Positions 24,877 to 33,615 of a DNA stretch of 61,156 nt are shown piece after piece. The position numbers and the translations under genes were made by a program. The stretch is from Brevibacterium sp. XM4083 (GTDB lineage Bacteria > Actinomycetota > Actinomycetes > Actinomycetales > Brevibacteriaceae). Each line of letters starts with the position of its first letter. Positions within the stretch are counted from its first letter, which is position 1. The notes beneath the pieces were generated by a model. It did no database searches and had not been told where the DNA came from. It saw only the letters and a program-made list of their open reading frames with translations. The stretch covers positions 14,534 to 75,689 of the forward strand of contig NZ_VFYR02000003.1 of the NCBI RefSeq assembly GCF_006489205.2, written 5' to 3'.

Positions 24877-26552
24877 CCGCCCGGACCCGCACCGGTTCCG
24901 GTGCCGGCACCGAGGGCCGTTTCCGCCCCGCCGACCGGCATGCCGTCCGGCTCCCGGCCGCCCCCGGCAGGTCGCGGCCGCTGCGGCCGAAGAGCGTGAC
25001 CGTCATCGGCGGCGGGATCGCGGGACTCAACGCCGCCACCGTCCTCGCCGAACGCGGAGTCGACGTCGTGCTCGTCGAATCGGGCCCCCGCCTCGGCGGG
25101 CGGGTGAGTGCATGGCCGCTGCCCGGCGGGCGGACGATGAGTCGCGGGTTCCACGCGTTCTTCCGGCAGTACTACAACCTCCGCGACCTGCTCCGCCGTG
25201 CCGATCCTGACCTCTCCCGTCTGCGTCCGCTCGCGGACTATCCCCTCACCCGCCGAGGCGGGGCCACCGATTCGTTCGCCGCGATCCCGACGACGCCGCC
25301 GTTCAACCTCGCCGGGTTCGTCCTCTCGAGCCCGACGTTCCCACTGTCGGGACTGACCGAGATCGACACCGCGGCGGCGTTCGAACTCATCGACGTCGAC
25401 TTCCCCGACTCCTTCGCCCGGTACGACGGCGAATCAGCGGCGGCCTTCCTCGACCGCCTGCGCTTCCCAGCGGAGGCCCGGCATCTCGCACTCGAGGTGT
25501 TCGCCCGGTCGTTCTTCGCCGACCCCGATGACTTCTCCGCCGGCGAACTCGTCGCCATGTTCCACACGTACTTCGCCGGCTCCTCAGAGGGCCTCCTCTT
25601 CGACGTCCCCACAGACGACTACGACACCGCGCTGTGGGCACCGCTCGGGGACCATCTCGCCGACCTCGGCGTGCGCATCGAGACCGACTGCACGGCGACT
25701 GCGCTCAGACGTGGCCCGAGCAGGTGGACGGTGACGACGGACAGCGGGGAGGTCGACTCCGATGCCGTCGTCCTCGCCGCCGATCCGGCCGCGGCCCGCA
25801 GTCTCGTCGCCACGCTGCGCGCTGACGAGCCCGCGGAGGCCGAGTGGGTGAGCCGGGTCGCCGCCACCCGCAACGCGCCCCCGTTCGCGGTGCTCAGGCT
25901 GTGGTTCGACGGACCCGTCGACCCCGACCGTCCCGCCTTCCTCGGGACGAGCGGCTTCGACCTCCTTGACAACGTCTCCGTCGTCGACCGCTTCGAGGCC
26001 GGCGCCGCCGACTGGGTGCGCGAGCACGGAGGGTCCGTCGTCGAACTCCACGCCTACGCACTGCCGAAGACTGCACTGCAGAAGACCGCGGTGCAGGAGG
26101 CCGGAGTGTCGGAGACCTCGGTGCCGGAGACCGCGATGCCCCAGGGTGGGGCGTCCCAGGGAGCGGTGTCTCCAGGGACGGTGTTCGAGAAGGAGATCGC
26201 CGACCGGCTGCTCGCCGACCTCCACACCGTCTGGCCGGAGACGTCGCGACTGACCGCCCGCGAGTCGCAGCTGCTCATCCGTGACGACTGCGGACTCACC
26301 GACCCGCGCCCGTGGCACGAGCGCCCTGGCGTCGAGACCCCGCTGCCCGGACTCGTCCTCGCCGGGGACTGGGTGCGCTGCGATGCGCCCGTCGCCCTCA
26401 TGGAGCGCGCGGCGACGACCGGTGCGCTCGCCGCGAACGCTCTGCTCGCCCGGTGGCGGGTCGCGGGCACCGACCTGTGGTCACCGCCGCCGCGCGGCCT
26501 GCTCCGGCGCGGTCTGCTCGGGCGAATGCGGCGGACGACGACGCGCGGCTGA
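24873..26552 (+). CDS. crtU: beta-carotene desaturase/methyltransferase (isorenieratene synthase)
   Basis: A 559-residue flavin-dependent enzyme that aromatises the beta-ionone rings of beta-carotene with methyl migration, giving isorenieratene. The N-terminal dinucleotide site is VTVIGGGIAGLNAATVLAE with VESGPRLGGRVSAWP; the conserved GFHAFFRQYYNLRDLLRR follows. The C-terminal FAD segment is PGLVLAGDWVRCDAPVALMERA. About 40 N-terminal residues before the FAD site are Arg/Gly/Ala-rich and not conserved. Residues 396-435 are a five-residue repeat array inserted between conserved blocks. It is the last gene of the plus-strand operon. Confidence 0.92.
   Translation: MTARTRTGSGAGTEGRFRPADRHAVRLPAAPGRSRPLRPKSVTVIGGGIAGLNAATVLAERGVDVVLVESGPRLGGRVSAWPLPGGRTMSRGFHAFFRQYYNLRDLLRRADPDLSRLRPLADYPLTRRGGATDSFAAIPTTPPFNLAGFVLSSPTFPLSGLTEIDTAAAFELIDVDFPDSFARYDGESAAAFLDRLRFPAEARHLALEVFARSFFADPDDFSAGELVAMFHTYFAGSSEGLLFDVPTDDYDTALWAPLGDHLADLGVRIETDCTATALRRGPSRWTVTTDSGEVDSDAVVLAADPAAARSLVATLRADEPAEAEWVSRVAATRNAPPFAVLRLWFDGPVDPDRPAFLGTSGFDLLDNVSVVDRFEAGAADWVREHGGSVVELHAYALPKTALQKTAVQEAGVSETSVPETAMPQGGASQGAVSPGTVFEKEIADRLLADLHTVWPETSRLTARESQLLIRDDCGLTDPRPWHERPGVETPLPGLVLAGDWVRCDAPVALMERAATTGALAANALLARWRVAGTDLWSPPPRGLLRRGLLGRMRRTTTRG
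26058..26177 (+). repeat. 15 bp / five-residue minisatellite inside crtU
   Basis: Eight consecutive 15-base units encode ALPKT, ALQKT, AVQEA, GVSET, SVPET, AMPQG, GASQG and AVSPG. The pattern is small residue, hydrophobic, Pro/Gln/Ser, charged or Gln, Thr/Gly. The unit length is a multiple of three, so copy-number changes would keep the frame. Confidence 0.8.
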
Positions 26553-26555
26553 GAT

Positions 26556-26606
26556 GGCGGGAGACCACGGCACGGCGGGAAACTACGGCACGGCGGGAGA
26601 TGGCAC
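26556..26606. repeat. 18 bp repeat in the crtU-crtI convergent spacer
   Basis: GGCGGGAGACCACGGCAC (26556) and GGCGGGAAACTACGGCAC (26574) are followed by a shortened third copy. The spacer of about 140 bases between the two convergent carotenoid operons holds no other recognisable element. Confidence 0.75.
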
Positions 26607-26694
26607 GCCGCAGAGGCGGCACGGTGCTCAGGCGGCATGTGCGGCGGCACTGGCGGCCCACACGGCCCAGACAGGGCCGCGCGGGCAGGCACCC

Positions 26695-28293
26695 CTAGAC
26701 GCCGTCCCCGGCCGGAAGTGGACCGGGACTCGAGTCGCCGCGGATGTGCTTGAGGACCAGCTCGGCGCTGATGAGGCACATCGGCACGCCCACCCCCGGC
26801 GCCGTGGTCGCACCGGCGAAGTAGAGGCCGTCGACGGTGCGGGAGACGTTCTGCGTCCGGAACATCGCGGACTGGCGCAGAGTGTGCGCGGGCCCGAGCA
26901 TGCCGCCAAGCCACGAGTTGTAGTCGCGCGCGAAGTCGGTCGGACCGATCGTGTGGCGGACGACGATGCGCTCGGCGAGGTCGGGGATGTCCGCCCACTC
27001 CGCGATCTGCGCGATCGCCCGATCGGCGGCGCGTTCGATGAGGGGATCGCCGCTGCCTTCGGGACCACCGCCCCCGAGCCCGGCATCGGCGGGGACGGGG
27101 ACAAGGACGAAGAGGTTCTCGCATCCCGGCGGTGCCACGGTCGGGTCCGTGGCGCTGGGGCGGCAGACGTAGAGCGACGCCGGGTGGGGCACCCGCGGGC
27201 GCGGGCCGAAGATCGCGTCGAAGTTCTCCGTCCAGTCCGGGGTGAAGAAGAGGGAATGGTGGGGCAGCTGCGGAAGGTCGCCGGTGACGCCGAGGAAGAC
27301 GAGCACCGCCCCGGGGCCGCTGACCATCCGTGACCACCGGCCCTCCGAACGACCGCGGAGAGCGGGCGGGAGCAGCCGGGTCTGCGTGTGGTGGAGATCG
27401 GCGGCGGAGACGACGATATCGGCCCCCGTGCGCCGGGCACCTGATCGGGCATCGGTCCAGCTCACCCCGGTCACCCGCGGTCGCCTGCGACCTGTGGTCT
27501 CGGTCTCGATCGCCTCGACCTCCGCCGAGGTGTGGATGCGGGCCCCGGCGCGTTCGGCGAGACGGGTGAAAGCGTCGACGACCGTGCGGAAACCGCCCAT
27601 CGGGTAGTCCACCCCCTCGTCGAGGTCGAGGGCGCTCATGAGGTGGTAGATCGCCGGTGCCCGGCGCGGGTCGGTGCCGAGGAAGACGGCAGGGTATTGG
27701 AGGATCTGCCGTAGACGCGGATCGGCCACAGTCCGCTCGGCTCGTCTGCTCAGGCTCTCCGTGAGCAGGCGGGTCAGGGACGGAAGCGAGGGCAGGAGCG
27801 CACGGTCGAGGACGGAGAGCGGAGAGGTGAACGGGTTGTAGAGGAAGAGCCGCTCGGCCATCGCCTTCGCATGGGCGGCCGAGCGCAGATGGGCCTGCAG
27901 GCGCCTGCCCGCGCCGGACTCGCGGTCCTCGAAGACCGCGACGACTCTGTCCCGTCCCAGCGGGACACTCACCGGTGCCGCCTCGGCGGTGACGCTCGGC
28001 GCGGTCGACGCGTCCGGGTCGGTGAACACGGTGTAGGCGGGATCGAGGGACACGAGGTCGAGCTCAACCGCCGCGCTCGTGCCCATGAGCGCGAAGAAGT
28101 GGTCGTAGACCTCGGGCATGAGATACCAGGACGGGCCCGTATCGAAGCGGAACCCGTCCCGGACGATCCGACCGATGCGCCCGCCCACCTCGGCGTTCTT
28201 CTCGAAGACGTCGACACTGTGACCGTCTCGGGCGAGCAGGGCGGCGGTGGCGAGTCCTGCGGCACCCGCCCCGATGACGCTCACCTGCGCCAT
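26695..28293 (-). CDS. crtI: phytoene desaturase
   Basis: A 532-residue FAD-dependent enzyme that introduces double bases-conjugated desaturations stepwise into phytoene to give lycopene. The N-terminal VSVIGAGAAGLATAALLARD and FEKNAEVGGRIG bind FAD; DGFRFDTGPSWYLMPEVYD follows. The C-terminal bacterial-type signature is GLYFAGATTAPGVGVPMCLI. Start ATG 28293 shares one base with the crtB stop (TGATG); a GTG one codon upstream is the alternative. It is the last gene of the minus-strand operon. Confidence 0.95.
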   Translation of the reverse strand: MAQVSVIGAGAAGLATAALLARDGHSVDVFEKNAEVGGRIGRIVRDGFRFDTGPSWYLMPEVYDHFFALMGTSAAVELDLVSLDPAYTVFTDPDASTAPSVTAEAAPVSVPLGRDRVVAVFEDRESGAGRRLQAHLRSAAHAKAMAERLFLYNPFTSPLSVLDRALLPSLPSLTRLLTESLSRRAERTVADPRLRQILQYPAVFLGTDPRRAPAIYHLMSALDLDEGVDYPMGGFRTVVDAFTRLAERAGARIHTSAEVEAIETETTGRRRPRVTGVSWTDARSGARRTGADIVVSAADLHHTQTRLLPPALRGRSEGRWSRMVSGPGAVLVFLGVTGDLPQLPHHSLFFTPDWTENFDAIFGPRPRVPHPASLYVCRPSATDPTVAPPGCENLFVLVPVPADAGLGGGGPEGSGDPLIERAADRAIAQIAEWADIPDLAERIVVRHTIGPTDFARDYNSWLGGMLGPAHTLRQSAMFRTQNVSRTVDGLYFAGATTAPGVGVPMCLISAELVLKHIRGDSSPGPLPAGDGV

Positions 28294-29204
28294 CACGAAC
28301 TCCGGCCGCGCAGGGTGCCCAGGGTCGAGCGGGCGAGGAGACGCGCCTTGACGTGGCCGGGGATGCGTATCCGCTCCCGGTAGAGCCGCTCGACGGGGGC
28401 GGCGGCGATGGTGTCGATGAGCGCGGCGAAGAGCGCGGTGGCGGCGCCGACGGCGAGCCTCGCGTCGTAGGGCAGGAGCGGGATCGCAGCCTCGGCATCG
28501 GCGAGCTGATCACGGATGGTGAGGATCCAAGCGTCCCGCGCACTCGTGCTCAGGCGCGCTTCCTCGGTGAGGTAGCTGCGACCGAGGCGGTCACGGTCGT
28601 CGGCGAGGTCGCGGAGGAAGTTGATGTTCTGGAAGGCCGCGCCGAGGCGGCGGGCCCCGCACTCGAGGATGGGCAGCTGAGTGTCGTCGCGGGGGTTGTC
28701 GTGGAGGAAGATGCGCAGGCACATGAGGCCGACGACCTCGGCGGATCCGTAGACATAGTCCGCATGCTCCCCGGCGCTCAGGCACCGCACCCCGGGTGCC
28801 GCCGGGTGTCCCGCAGGCGATTCGGCGTCGAGATCGGAGCGCATGGCGGCGAAGAACGGTTCGATGAGGTCGCTGCCGATCCCCGTCTGCCGCGCCGTCC
28901 GGGCGAACGCGTGGATGATGAGATTGGTGCTCACCCCGCGCGAGAGCGCCCGATAGGTCTCGGCGACGAAGTCCTCGAACATCTCCCCCACCTCGTCGGG
29001 CCCCACCCCGGCACTGCTCGGCAACCCGTCGACGATCTCATCGGCGACGCGGACAAGGGCGTAGACGTTGCGGACGTGGGACCGGTGGGAGGGGCCCAGC
29101 AGCGCCGTCGCCGCGCCGAACGACGTCGAATACCCGTCGATGACGGACTTCGCGGCCCGCTCGGCGGTGCGCGAATAGGTCTCGAGGGAGGAGCGTTCAC
29201 TCAT
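28293..29204 (-). CDS. crtB: phytoene synthase
   Basis: A 303-residue enzyme that condenses two GGPP to phytoene, membrane-associated. The two aspartate-rich substrate-Mg sites are RVADEIVDGLP (about 52-62) and NINFLRDLADDRDRLGRSYL (about 190-209). ATG 29204 overlaps the preceding stop (ATGA). It lies between a NAD(P)-binding protein gene and crtI, making a three-gene operon that converges on the cyclase-aromatase operon. Confidence 0.95.
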   Translation of the reverse strand: MSERSSLETYSRTAERAAKSVIDGYSTSFGAATALLGPSHRSHVRNVYALVRVADEIVDGLPSSAGVGPDEVGEMFEDFVAETYRALSRGVSTNLIIHAFARTARQTGIGSDLIEPFFAAMRSDLDAESPAGHPAAPGVRCLSAGEHADYVYGSAEVVGLMCLRIFLHDNPRDDTQLPILECGARRLGAAFQNINFLRDLADDRDRLGRSYLTEEARLSTSARDAWILTIRDQLADAEAAIPLLPYDARLAVGAATALFAALIDTIAAAPVERLYRERIRIPGHVKARLLARSTLGTLRGRSS

Positions 29205-30724
29205 CGCCGACGCCTCTCGTTGCGCCGAGCAGCCCGTTCGATGTTGCAGGCCATGGCCGGGAAGATGAACCGGTGGAAGGGTGAGACGAACGCCCAGTAG
29301 AGGCGGCCGCGGATGCCGCGGGGGAAGAAGATCGCCCGCTGCCGGTATTCGCAGTCGGGGCCGACCTGGTCGACGGTGAACTCGAGCCATGCGTCTCCGG
29401 AGACCTTCATCTCCGCGCGCAGGAGGAGCTTGTGGTCGGGGACGATCTCCTCGACCCGCCACCAGTCGACAGGATCGCCGACCCGCAGGGCATCGGGCAG
29501 TCGGCGTCCGCGGTTAAGACCGGCCCCGCCGACGATCTTGTCCCAGAGGCCGCGGATCTTCCACGCCAGCGGCCACGAGTACCAGCCGTTGCGCCCGCCG
29601 ATGCTGACGATGACCGGCCAGATGTCGGAGACGGCGAGGTCGCGCAGCAGCCGCCGGCGGTCGTCGACGAACGCCTTCTTGCCTGCCCACTGCGGGTCGT
29701 TGGGCAACGGCTTCGCCGCCTGTTCGAGCTCCCCCGAATCGGCGTCCCAGTTCGTCGCCACCGCCCCTTCCTTCTCCCGGCGCAGGGCGAGCCGGACCGC
29801 CTGGTCGTAGCTGAGCAGTCCCGAACTCGGCGGCGGGATGACGGCGTCGATGTCGTCGTTGCGGGTGACCGCGTCCTCCTGCAGCGACTGGACGAGCGGG
29901 AGGGTGAGCGCGAACGGCAGCGGGGTGACCAGCCCGACCCAGATGCCTGAGAGCGTCGGGGCCGGCAGCGGGAGGGCGATGACGTGACGTGGGGGCAGAT
30001 CGCGGATGCGCGCGAAGTCCTTCATCACCTCGGCGTAGGTGAGGACGTCTCCGGAGCCGATGTCGAAGGCGCGGTTGACCGGCTTCGGGAGGTCGCAGGC
30101 GGCGACGAGGTAGTAGAGGACGTCGCGGACGGACAGCGGTTCGACCCGGTTGGCCACCCAGTCGGGCGCGGGCATCCAGCGCAGGGCGTCGGCGAGGTGC
30201 CTGATCATCTCGAACGACGCCGACCCGGAGCCGATGATGATCCCAGCCTGGAAGACGATCGCCGGGGTGCTCGAGGCGAGGAAGATCTCCCCGACCTTCG
30301 CTCGGGAGCGCATGTGCATCGACAGCTTCGCCGACTCGGGGTGGAGGCCGCCGAGGTAGATGATCTGCCGGCCCCCGGCCGCAGCGGTGGCCTCGACGAG
30401 TCTCGTCGCCGCCTGCGCTTCGTGTCGTTCGAAGTCGCGGCCGGAGTTCATCGAGTGGACGAGGTAGCAGACGTCGTCGATGCCCTCCATCGCCGCCTTC
30501 AGGCCGGTGCCGTCGTCGAGGTCGACGGTGTGGACGGTGACCTCATCGGCCCAGGGCACCGCGCTGAGTTTGTCCGGCGAGCGCACGCCCACGCTCACGG
30601 CGTGCCCGGCCTGGAGGAGGCGGGGCACGAGGCGGCCGCCGATGTAGCCGGTGGCCCCGAGCACGAGCACAGAGCGGGGATGGCGGGCTGACGGGATGGT
30701 CTCGGTGAGATCGGTCGCGGCCAT
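29201..30724 (-). CDS. NAD(P)-binding (atypical SDR) protein with C-terminal DUF2867
   Basis: A 507-residue two-domain protein. Residues about 18-300 form an atypical short-chain dehydrogenase fold starting VLVLGATGYIGGRLVPRLL and YLVHSMNSGRDFERHEAQAA; the Tyr-x3-Lys pair is not evident, as in NmrA-like members. The last 170 residues match the DUF2867 type (DPVDWWRVEEIVPDHKLLLR, EMKVSGDAWLEF). ATG 30724 has GCGAGGA just upstream. It is the first gene of an operon with crtB and crtI, so a role in carotenoid or isoprenoid metabolism is suggested, but none is established. Confidence 0.8.
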   Translation of the reverse strand: MAATDLTETIPSARHPRSVLVLGATGYIGGRLVPRLLQAGHAVSVGVRSPDKLSAVPWADEVTVHTVDLDDGTGLKAAMEGIDDVCYLVHSMNSGRDFERHEAQAATRLVEATAAAGGRQIIYLGGLHPESAKLSMHMRSRAKVGEIFLASSTPAIVFQAGIIIGSGSASFEMIRHLADALRWMPAPDWVANRVEPLSVRDVLYYLVAACDLPKPVNRAFDIGSGDVLTYAEVMKDFARIRDLPPRHVIALPLPAPTLSGIWVGLVTPLPFALTLPLVQSLQEDAVTRNDDIDAVIPPPSSGLLSYDQAVRLALRREKEGAVATNWDADSGELEQAAKPLPNDPQWAGKKAFVDDRRRLLRDLAVSDIWPVIVSIGGRNGWYSWPLAWKIRGLWDKIVGGAGLNRGRRLPDALRVGDPVDWWRVEEIVPDHKLLLRAEMKVSGDAWLEFTVDQVGPDCEYRQRAIFFPRGIRGRLYWAFVSPFHRFIFPAMACNIERAARRNERRRR

Positions 30725-30817
30725 CGGGTCCTCGCTGATGGGTAGGCGAGGCGCGTCGCTGCGTCTCGGTGCGGGCCCCTGCGTCCGGATCGGCAGCGGG
30801 GACACTGTGGGATCAGA

Positions 30818-31534
30818 CTACCCTATCTCCAAGCCGAGGCGACCGATCCATTGGATGAGGAGCTGAGTCTCCGTCTCGCCAAGGATCTCCGGGTTCGCGG
30901 CGGCGCGTTCGATGACCGCGTGCCCGAGGCGGGCATCGGCCTCGTCGCCCGCCCCGGCTGGCCCGGTCCCGGTGATCGCTGCGATTACGCCTTCGCGCAC
31001 GTGCGCTGAGAGGTCGGGATCGGCTTCGCCGAGGATGATCTGGCGCAGCGTCACCCCGATGTTCGTCGCGATGATGTGGGCGGCCGCCTCCTCGTAGCCG
31101 ACGACGAGTCGCCCCTCCTCCTCGGCGCGCTTCGTCACTGCCCGAAGCATCTCGCCGGGCCTCGACTGCTTGTCGGGCGAATGGCCGGGCCGGACCTTGC
31201 CGTACATGAGCGTATAGAAGCCGGGATTCTCGAGCCCGAACGCGACGTGGGCGTCCCAGCCCTGGCGCAGCGCCTGGATGGGGTCGTGGCTCGGCTCTGC
31301 TGCGGACTTCTCAGCGAGGTACATGTCGAATCCGCGTTCGATGACGGCGTCGATGAGTCCCTGCTTGCTGCCGAAGAAGTGATAGAGCGTCGGCATCTTC
31401 ACCCCGACCGCGTCGCACACGGCGCGCAGCGAGAAGTCCTCTCCCGGCGCGGCGGCGATGAGGTCGGCCGCGGCGTTGAGGAGGCGGGTGCGTGTATCGA
31501 CCGCCTGTGTATCGAGCGAAGATCCCTCTGTCAT
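30818..31534 (-). CDS. TetR family regulator
   Basis: A 238-residue regulator. The helix-turn-helix is near 20-65 (RLLNAAADLIAAAP, SLRAVCDAVGVKMPTLYHFF), with a TetR C-terminal domain including WDAHVAFGLENPGFYTLMYG of the TetR_C_33-like group. It is divergent from an SDR gene over 125 bases that contain a clear inverted repeat. It probably represses that SDR gene and itself. There is no obvious ribosome binding site and TAGTAT lies six bases before the ATG, so a leaderless transcript is possible. Confidence 0.82.
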   Translation of the reverse strand: MTEGSSLDTQAVDTRTRLLNAAADLIAAAPGEDFSLRAVCDAVGVKMPTLYHFFGSKQGLIDAVIERGFDMYLAEKSAAEPSHDPIQALRQGWDAHVAFGLENPGFYTLMYGKVRPGHSPDKQSRPGEMLRAVTKRAEEEGRLVVGYEEAAAHIIATNIGVTLRQIILGEADPDLSAHVREGVIAAITGTGPAGAGDEADARLGHAVIERAAANPEILGETETQLLIQWIGRLGLEIG

Positions 31535-31564
31535 ATCGCAATACTATCGTGTACTGTCGATATA

Positions 31565-31591
31565 ACGAGATGTACCGACGCTACATCTCGT
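31565..31591. promoter_or_regulatory. inverted repeat, candidate operator between tetR and SDR genes
   Basis: ACGAGATGTA (31565-31574) and its exact complement (31582-31591) are separated by seven bases. TATAAC (31561-31566) immediately to the left could be the -10 of the SDR gene, so a bound TetR dimer would cover the start of transcription. Confidence 0.55.
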
Positions 31592-31659
31592 CTCTGCGGG
31601 AAGCCTCCGCGAGGCACCCGCCGCAGAGTCCCTATCGTCACGACCGATCAGGAGCAGAC

Positions 31660-32415
31660 ATGACCACCCACACCCTCGAAGGCAAGAACGTCCTCATCGC
31701 CGGCGGCGGCAAGAACCTCGGCGGCCTCGTCGCCCGGCAGGTCGCCGAGGCGGGGGCCAACGTCGCGATCCACTACAACTCCGAATCCTCCCGTCCGGAT
31801 GCCGAGGAAACCCTGGCGGCGGTCGAAGCCGCAGGTGTCAAGGGCGTTCTCCTCACCGGGGATCTCACCCAGCCGGCGAACGTCGAGAAGCTCTTCGCCG
31901 ATGCCGCCTCGGCGCTGGGCCCGATCGACATCGCGTTCAACACCGTCGGCAAGGTGCTCCGCAAGCCCATCGTCGAGACAACGGAGGAGGAGTTCGACGA
32001 GATGTTCGCCGTCAACGCCAAGGCCGCGTACTTCTTCATCAAGGAGGCGGGCAAGAACCTCGCCGACAACGGGAAGATCGTCACGATGGCCACCTCGCTG
32101 CTCGCGGCATTCACCGACGGGTACTCGACGTATGCCGGCGGCAAGGCCCCGGTCGAGCACTTCACGAGGGCCGCTGCGAAGGAGTATGCAGAGCGCGGCA
32201 TCTCCGTCGTCACCCTGGCCCCCGGTCCGATGGACACTCCGTTCCTCTACGGCCAGGAGACGCCTGAGCGCGTCGAGTTCCTCAAGTCGCAGGCAATGGG
32301 CGACCAGCTGACGAAGATCGAGGACATCGCCCCGATCGTCCGCTTCCTCACCACCGACGGCTGGTGGATCACCGGCCAGACGATCTTCCCCAACGGCGGC
32401 TTCAGCACCCGCTGA
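31660..32415 (+). CDS. short-chain dehydrogenase/reductase (classical SDR)
   Basis: A 251-residue NAD(P)(H) oxidoreductase. The cofactor site is an altered glycine loop, VLIAGGGKNLGGLVARQVAE, followed by the NNAG-equivalent FNTVGK. The catalytic Ser is in MATSLLAA and the Tyr-x3-Lys motif is YSTYAGGKAP (about 152-161). Start ATG 31660 follows AGGAGC. The product resembles 3-oxoacyl-reductase-like SDRs; the substrate is unknown. It is under the probable control of the divergent TetR gene and is followed by an NTF2-like gene. Confidence 0.85.
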   Translation: MTTHTLEGKNVLIAGGGKNLGGLVARQVAEAGANVAIHYNSESSRPDAEETLAAVEAAGVKGVLLTGDLTQPANVEKLFADAASALGPIDIAFNTVGKVLRKPIVETTEEEFDEMFAVNAKAAYFFIKEAGKNLADNGKIVTMATSLLAAFTDGYSTYAGGKAPVEHFTRAAAKEYAERGISVVTLAPGPMDTPFLYGQETPERVEFLKSQAMGDQLTKIEDIAPIVRFLTTDGWWITGQTIFPNGGFSTR

Positions 32416-32484
32416 GCCCGCGTCCACCCGTTCACCGCTGCGACCCCAGCCCCTAGGCTGAGACCAGCCGACCCAGGAGGAATC

Positions 32485-32814
32485 ATGACCGACCAGTCCA
32501 TCCCCCAGCCCGTCGCCGACTTCATCGCCACCGTCAACGCCCATGACGACGCAGGCTTCCTCGACTCATTCACCGATGACGCGTTCGTCGATGACTGGGG
32601 TCGCACCTTCACCGGCCGTGACGAGATCAAAGGTTGGAGTGACAAGGAGTTCATCGGCTCACAGGGCGTCCTCACCCCTGAGGAAGTCAGCGCTGACGAC
32701 GACTCCGTCACCGTGGTCGGCGATTGGAAGTCGAACTACGCCAATGGGCGGTCCTCGTTCAGGTTCACCACCAAGGGAGACAAGCTCACCTCGATGACGA
32801 TCCGCGAGGGCTGA
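32485..32814 (+). CDS. NTF2/SnoaL-like small protein
   Basis: A 109-residue single-domain cone-fold protein: ADFIATVNAHDDAGFLDSFT, then FVDDWGRTFTGRDEIKGW, the usual SnoaL pattern. AGGAGGAAT precedes the ATG. It follows the SDR gene by 69 bases on the same strand and may be co-transcribed. Members are enzymes or ligand-binding proteins; no function can be given. Confidence 0.78.
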   Translation: MTDQSIPQPVADFIATVNAHDDAGFLDSFTDDAFVDDWGRTFTGRDEIKGWSDKEFIGSQGVLTPEEVSADDDSVTVVGDWKSNYANGRSSFRFTTKGDKLTSMTIREG

Positions 32815-32904
32815 CCACATCGGCGGCCGACACCCCGCCCCACGATGATCGCTGCGAGCCCCACCGCTTCGACGCATGTGCCACAATGACAGAGACGCGC
32901 ATCC

Positions 32905-32999
32905 GTCACGGCGGTGGGGCTCGCCGTACCCAACCTCGGAGCAGTCCGCTCCGACAACAGTCCCTACCTCGACCGGCGCCAGCATGCCCGAAAGGTAGG
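32905..32999 (+). promoter_or_regulatory. probable fluoride riboswitch (crcB motif) with RBS-masking platform
   Basis: From 32910 the sequence GGCGGTGGGGCTCGCC matches the first conserved hairpin of the fluoride aptamer (consensus GGCGATGG-G-TCGCC). It is followed by CCAACC, a perfect 7 bp stem (TCGGAGC/GCTCCGA, about 32936-32953) and the conserved 3' end AGTCCCTACC (32959-32968). CCTACCT (32963-32969) is the exact complement of AGGTAGG (32993-32999), the ribosome binding site of the first fluC gene. The two downstream genes encode fluoride channels, as expected. One aptamer position departs from consensus (GGTGG for GATGG). Confidence 0.68.
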
Positions 33000-33006
33000 A
33001 GAGACC

Positions 33007-33615
33007 ATGAGCACCGCCCCCACCCACCTGCGAGCGTCCTCCCTCATCCTCGTCGCTGCGGGCGGCACGCTCGGGACGGCAGCCAGGGAGGCGATCAGTC
33101 TCACCGTTCCCTCCCTCGCGGGGATCCCGGTGGCGATCTTCGGCATCAACATCCTCGGCGCGTTCCTCCTCGGACTCCTCCTCTCCGCCCTCGCCCGGCG
33201 CGGGCCGGATGAGGGCGCTCGACGCCGGGTGCGCCTCCTCGTCGGCACCGGGTTCATGGGCGGGTTCACGACGTACAGTGCGCTGGCCACGGATGCGGCG
33301 CTCTTCCTCGGCGGGGTGCCGGGAACGGAGTCGGCGGGTGGGGTCCCCGCGGTCACCGCCTCCACCGGGATCGGCGTCGGCTATGGGCTCGCGACCGTCA
33401 TCATCGGCGGGCTCGCGACATGGGCGGGGATCGCCATCGGCGCGCTCACGCGAGCCCAGTGCCCGCACGCTGCGACTCGCACGACCGCGACCCGTACGGC
33501 GGGGAGCCGCGCGGAGGCGACAGGCTCCCCCGCCGAGGCGGTCCTTCCGGTGGAATCGGATCCGCACGATTCCGGCGCCGCCGGGACGGGCCGACGGGAC
33601 GGTGACCGCCGATGA
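33007..33615 (+). CDS. fluC: fluoride channel subunit FluC/CrcB, long form
   Basis: A 202-residue membrane protein with four helices that exports fluoride passively as a dual-topology dimer. Family motifs are AAGGTLGTAAREAI and INILGAFLLGLL, and VGTGFMGGFTTYSALATDA with the Phe/Thr residues lining the pore. The last 50 residues are a hydrophilic Ala/Arg/Thr-rich tail absent in most family members. Its stop overlaps the second fluC gene, consistent with a heterodimer typical of Gram-positive bacteria. Confidence 0.9.
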   Translation: MSTAPTHLRASSLILVAAGGTLGTAAREAISLTVPSLAGIPVAIFGINILGAFLLGLLLSALARRGPDEGARRRVRLLVGTGFMGGFTTYSALATDAALFLGGVPGTESAGGVPAVTASTGIGVGYGLATVIIGGLATWAGIAIGALTRAQCPHAATRTTATRTAGSRAEATGSPAEAVLPVESDPHDSGAAGTGRRDGDRR

